Source of the DNA: Euwallacea fornicatus
Taxonomy: Eukaryota; Arthropoda; Insecta; Coleoptera; Curculionidae
Assembly: GCF_040115645.1 (NCBI RefSeq)
Contig: NW_027096012.1
Coordinates: 1,116,001 to 1,180,000, forward strand
Length of the DNA stretch: 64,000 bases
Reading direction: 5' to 3'
Part shown: positions 63,036-64,000 of the stretch, one piece after another
Layout of the letters: the number at the start of each line of letters is the position of its first letter
How positions within the stretch are numbered: the first letter of the stretch is position 1
The notes under the pieces: generated by a model
What the model saw: the letters and a program-made list of their open reading frames with translations, nothing else
What the model was told of the DNA's origin: nothing
The model's database searches: none
Translations under genes and position numbers: made by a program

Positions 63036-64000
63036 TGTGTTTGAGCACATATAATACTATTTTTCTTGGAAGTTCAACAAGATGCATCATGATGTGTTGT
63101 GACATCTTCAAAATCTTGTCAAGCTACTTAATTTGACACTTTGTTTAACAAATTTGGCCCACATTTGCCGAAGTTACCGAGCTTCAAAGTTTGAAAAGTC
63201 ACAAAATATGTGTGTTTGAGCACATATAATACTATTTTTCTTGGAAGTTCAACAAGATGCATCATGATGTGTTGTGACATCTTCAAAATCTTGTGGAGCT
63301 ACTTAATTTGACACTTTGTTTAACAAATTTGGTCCACATTTGCCGAAGTTACCGAGCTTCAAAGTTTGAAAAGTCACAAAAGATGTGTGTTTGAGCACAT
63401 AAAGTACAATTTTTCTTGGAAATTCAACAAGATGCATCATGATGTATTGTGACATCTTCAAAATCTTGTCGAGCTACTTAATTTGACACTTTGTTTAACA
63501 AATTTGGTCCATATTTGCCGAAGTTACCGAGCTTCAAAGTTTGAAAAGTCACAAAATATGTGTGTTTGAGCACATAAAGTACTATTTTTCTTGGAAGTTC
63601 AACAAGATGCAATCATGATGTGTTATGTCATTTTAAAGATGTCGTCGAGCTGATTAATTTGACACATTGTTTAACAAATTTGGTCCACATTTGCCGAAGT
63701 TACCGAGCTTCAAAGTTTGAAAAGTCACAAAATATGTGTGTTTGAGCTCATAAAGTACTATTTTTCTTGGAAGTTCAACAAGATGCAATCATGATGTGTT
63801 GTGACATCTTCAAAATCTTGTCGAGCTACTTAATTTGACACTTTGTTTAACAAATTTGGCCCACATTTGCCGAAGTTACCGAGCTTCAAAATTTGAAAAG
63901 TCACAAAATATGTGTGTTTGAGCACATATAATACTATTTTTCTTGGAAGTTCAACAAGATGCATCATGATGTGTTGTGACATCTTCAAAATCTTGTCAAG
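63036..64000 (+). repeat. New repeat register at window end, possible five-monomer unit
   Basis: The monomers from 63,036 follow a different order: two catataatac S copies, tgtattgtgac, gttatgtcat, and a gctcataaag hybrid with ggcccac and cttcaaaatttg. At 63,913 a catataatac S begins again. The rare cttgtcaag occurs at 63,121 and again at 63,998, 877 bp apart (five monomers), which suggests a five-monomer repeat running past the window edge. A private cttgtggag is near 63,295. Confidence 0.7.

Larger units (their letters stand above)
1..64000 (+). repeat. Tandem satellite array, 175/176-bp monomer, whole window
   Basis: The phrase tgtgtttgagcac (with small variants) recurs every 175 or 176 bases from position 1 to the window end, always on the plus strand. 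About 365 monomers fill the window with no intervening unique sequence, no orientation switch and no transposon insertion that I can see. Reading frames are closed by stops in nearly every monomer, so the array is non-coding. The unit length, homogeneity and higher-order structure are typical of centromeric or pericentromeric satellites of plants and animals; that role is inferred, since no kinetochore-binding data are available. I do not recognise the family. Both array ends lie outside the window. This entry also covers every gene-free stretch: all of them hold this satellite and nothing else. Confidence 0.98.

Noticed and set aside
1..64000. CRISPR array
   Set aside because: The units are 175/176 bp with no alternation of short repeat and unique spacer; every base belongs to the repeat.
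1..64000. Gene encoding a long tandem-repeat protein
   Set aside because: Stops occur in all frames of almost every monomer, and the mixed 175/176-bp lengths are not multiples of three, so no frame can continue.
1..64000. Ribosomal spacer, 5S array or telomere repeat
   Set aside because: No rRNA-like conserved segments, no 5S internal promoter and no ttaggg-type repeats are visible.

Overview
The whole 64 kb window is one uninterrupted array of a tandem satellite repeat. I find no protein-coding gene, RNA gene, transposable element, CRISPR array or unique sequence. The monomer is 175 or 176 bp, close to nucleosome-repeat length. All copies run head to tail in one orientation, giving about 365 monomers (64,000 divided by about 175.4). 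The reference monomer at 1-175 has 63 G+C of 175 (36%). Monomer length, single orientation, higher-order organisation and lack of interruption fit the core of a eukaryotic centromeric or pericentromeric satellite, more likely from a plant or animal long-read assembly than from a microbe. I do not recognise the monomer as a named family and cannot assign a taxon.

Two main monomer classes differ mostly in one central block. Class S (175 bp) reads ...gatgcatcatgatg... with ...gacatcttcaaaatc.... Class L (176 bp) reads ...gcaatcatgatg... with ...gtcattttaaagat.... Hybrid monomers join an L head to an S middle, or an L middle to an S tail, which points to recombination or gene conversion between classes. 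Rare diagnostic variants (ctttctttaac, catgaggtg, tttgacgaag, gaaacgtcac, tattattcttgg, aatttcgtcc, tgtattgtgac with tccatattt, gtgtttttgag) recur in fixed order and let higher-order repeats (HORs) be traced by eye.

Layout. 1-6.8 kb: two copies of a block 4,385 bp apart. 7.2-24 kb: repeated use of a five-monomer leading cassette (at 7,194, 12,283, 18,604 and 22,289). 24-32 kb: a 2,637-bp (15-monomer) repeat and a 2,815-bp (16-monomer) repeat. 32-38 kb: a 2,631-bp (15-monomer) HOR. 38,444-63,035: two adjacent giant units of 12,120 and 12,472 bp that match almost base for base apart from whole-monomer gains and losses. Inside the giant units are nested 11-, 6- and 4-monomer tandem repeats and a block of three to four unusually diverged monomers. 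After 63,036 a different repeat register begins and runs off the window.

Nothing here acts as a gene. The likely biology is structural: a satellite platform for centromeric or heterochromatic chromatin, evolving by unequal exchange at several scales. Each monomer carries several short perfect dyads and no CENP-B box that I can find. Coordinates of repeat copies come from matching diagnostic variants by eye; whole-window self-alignment was not possible here.
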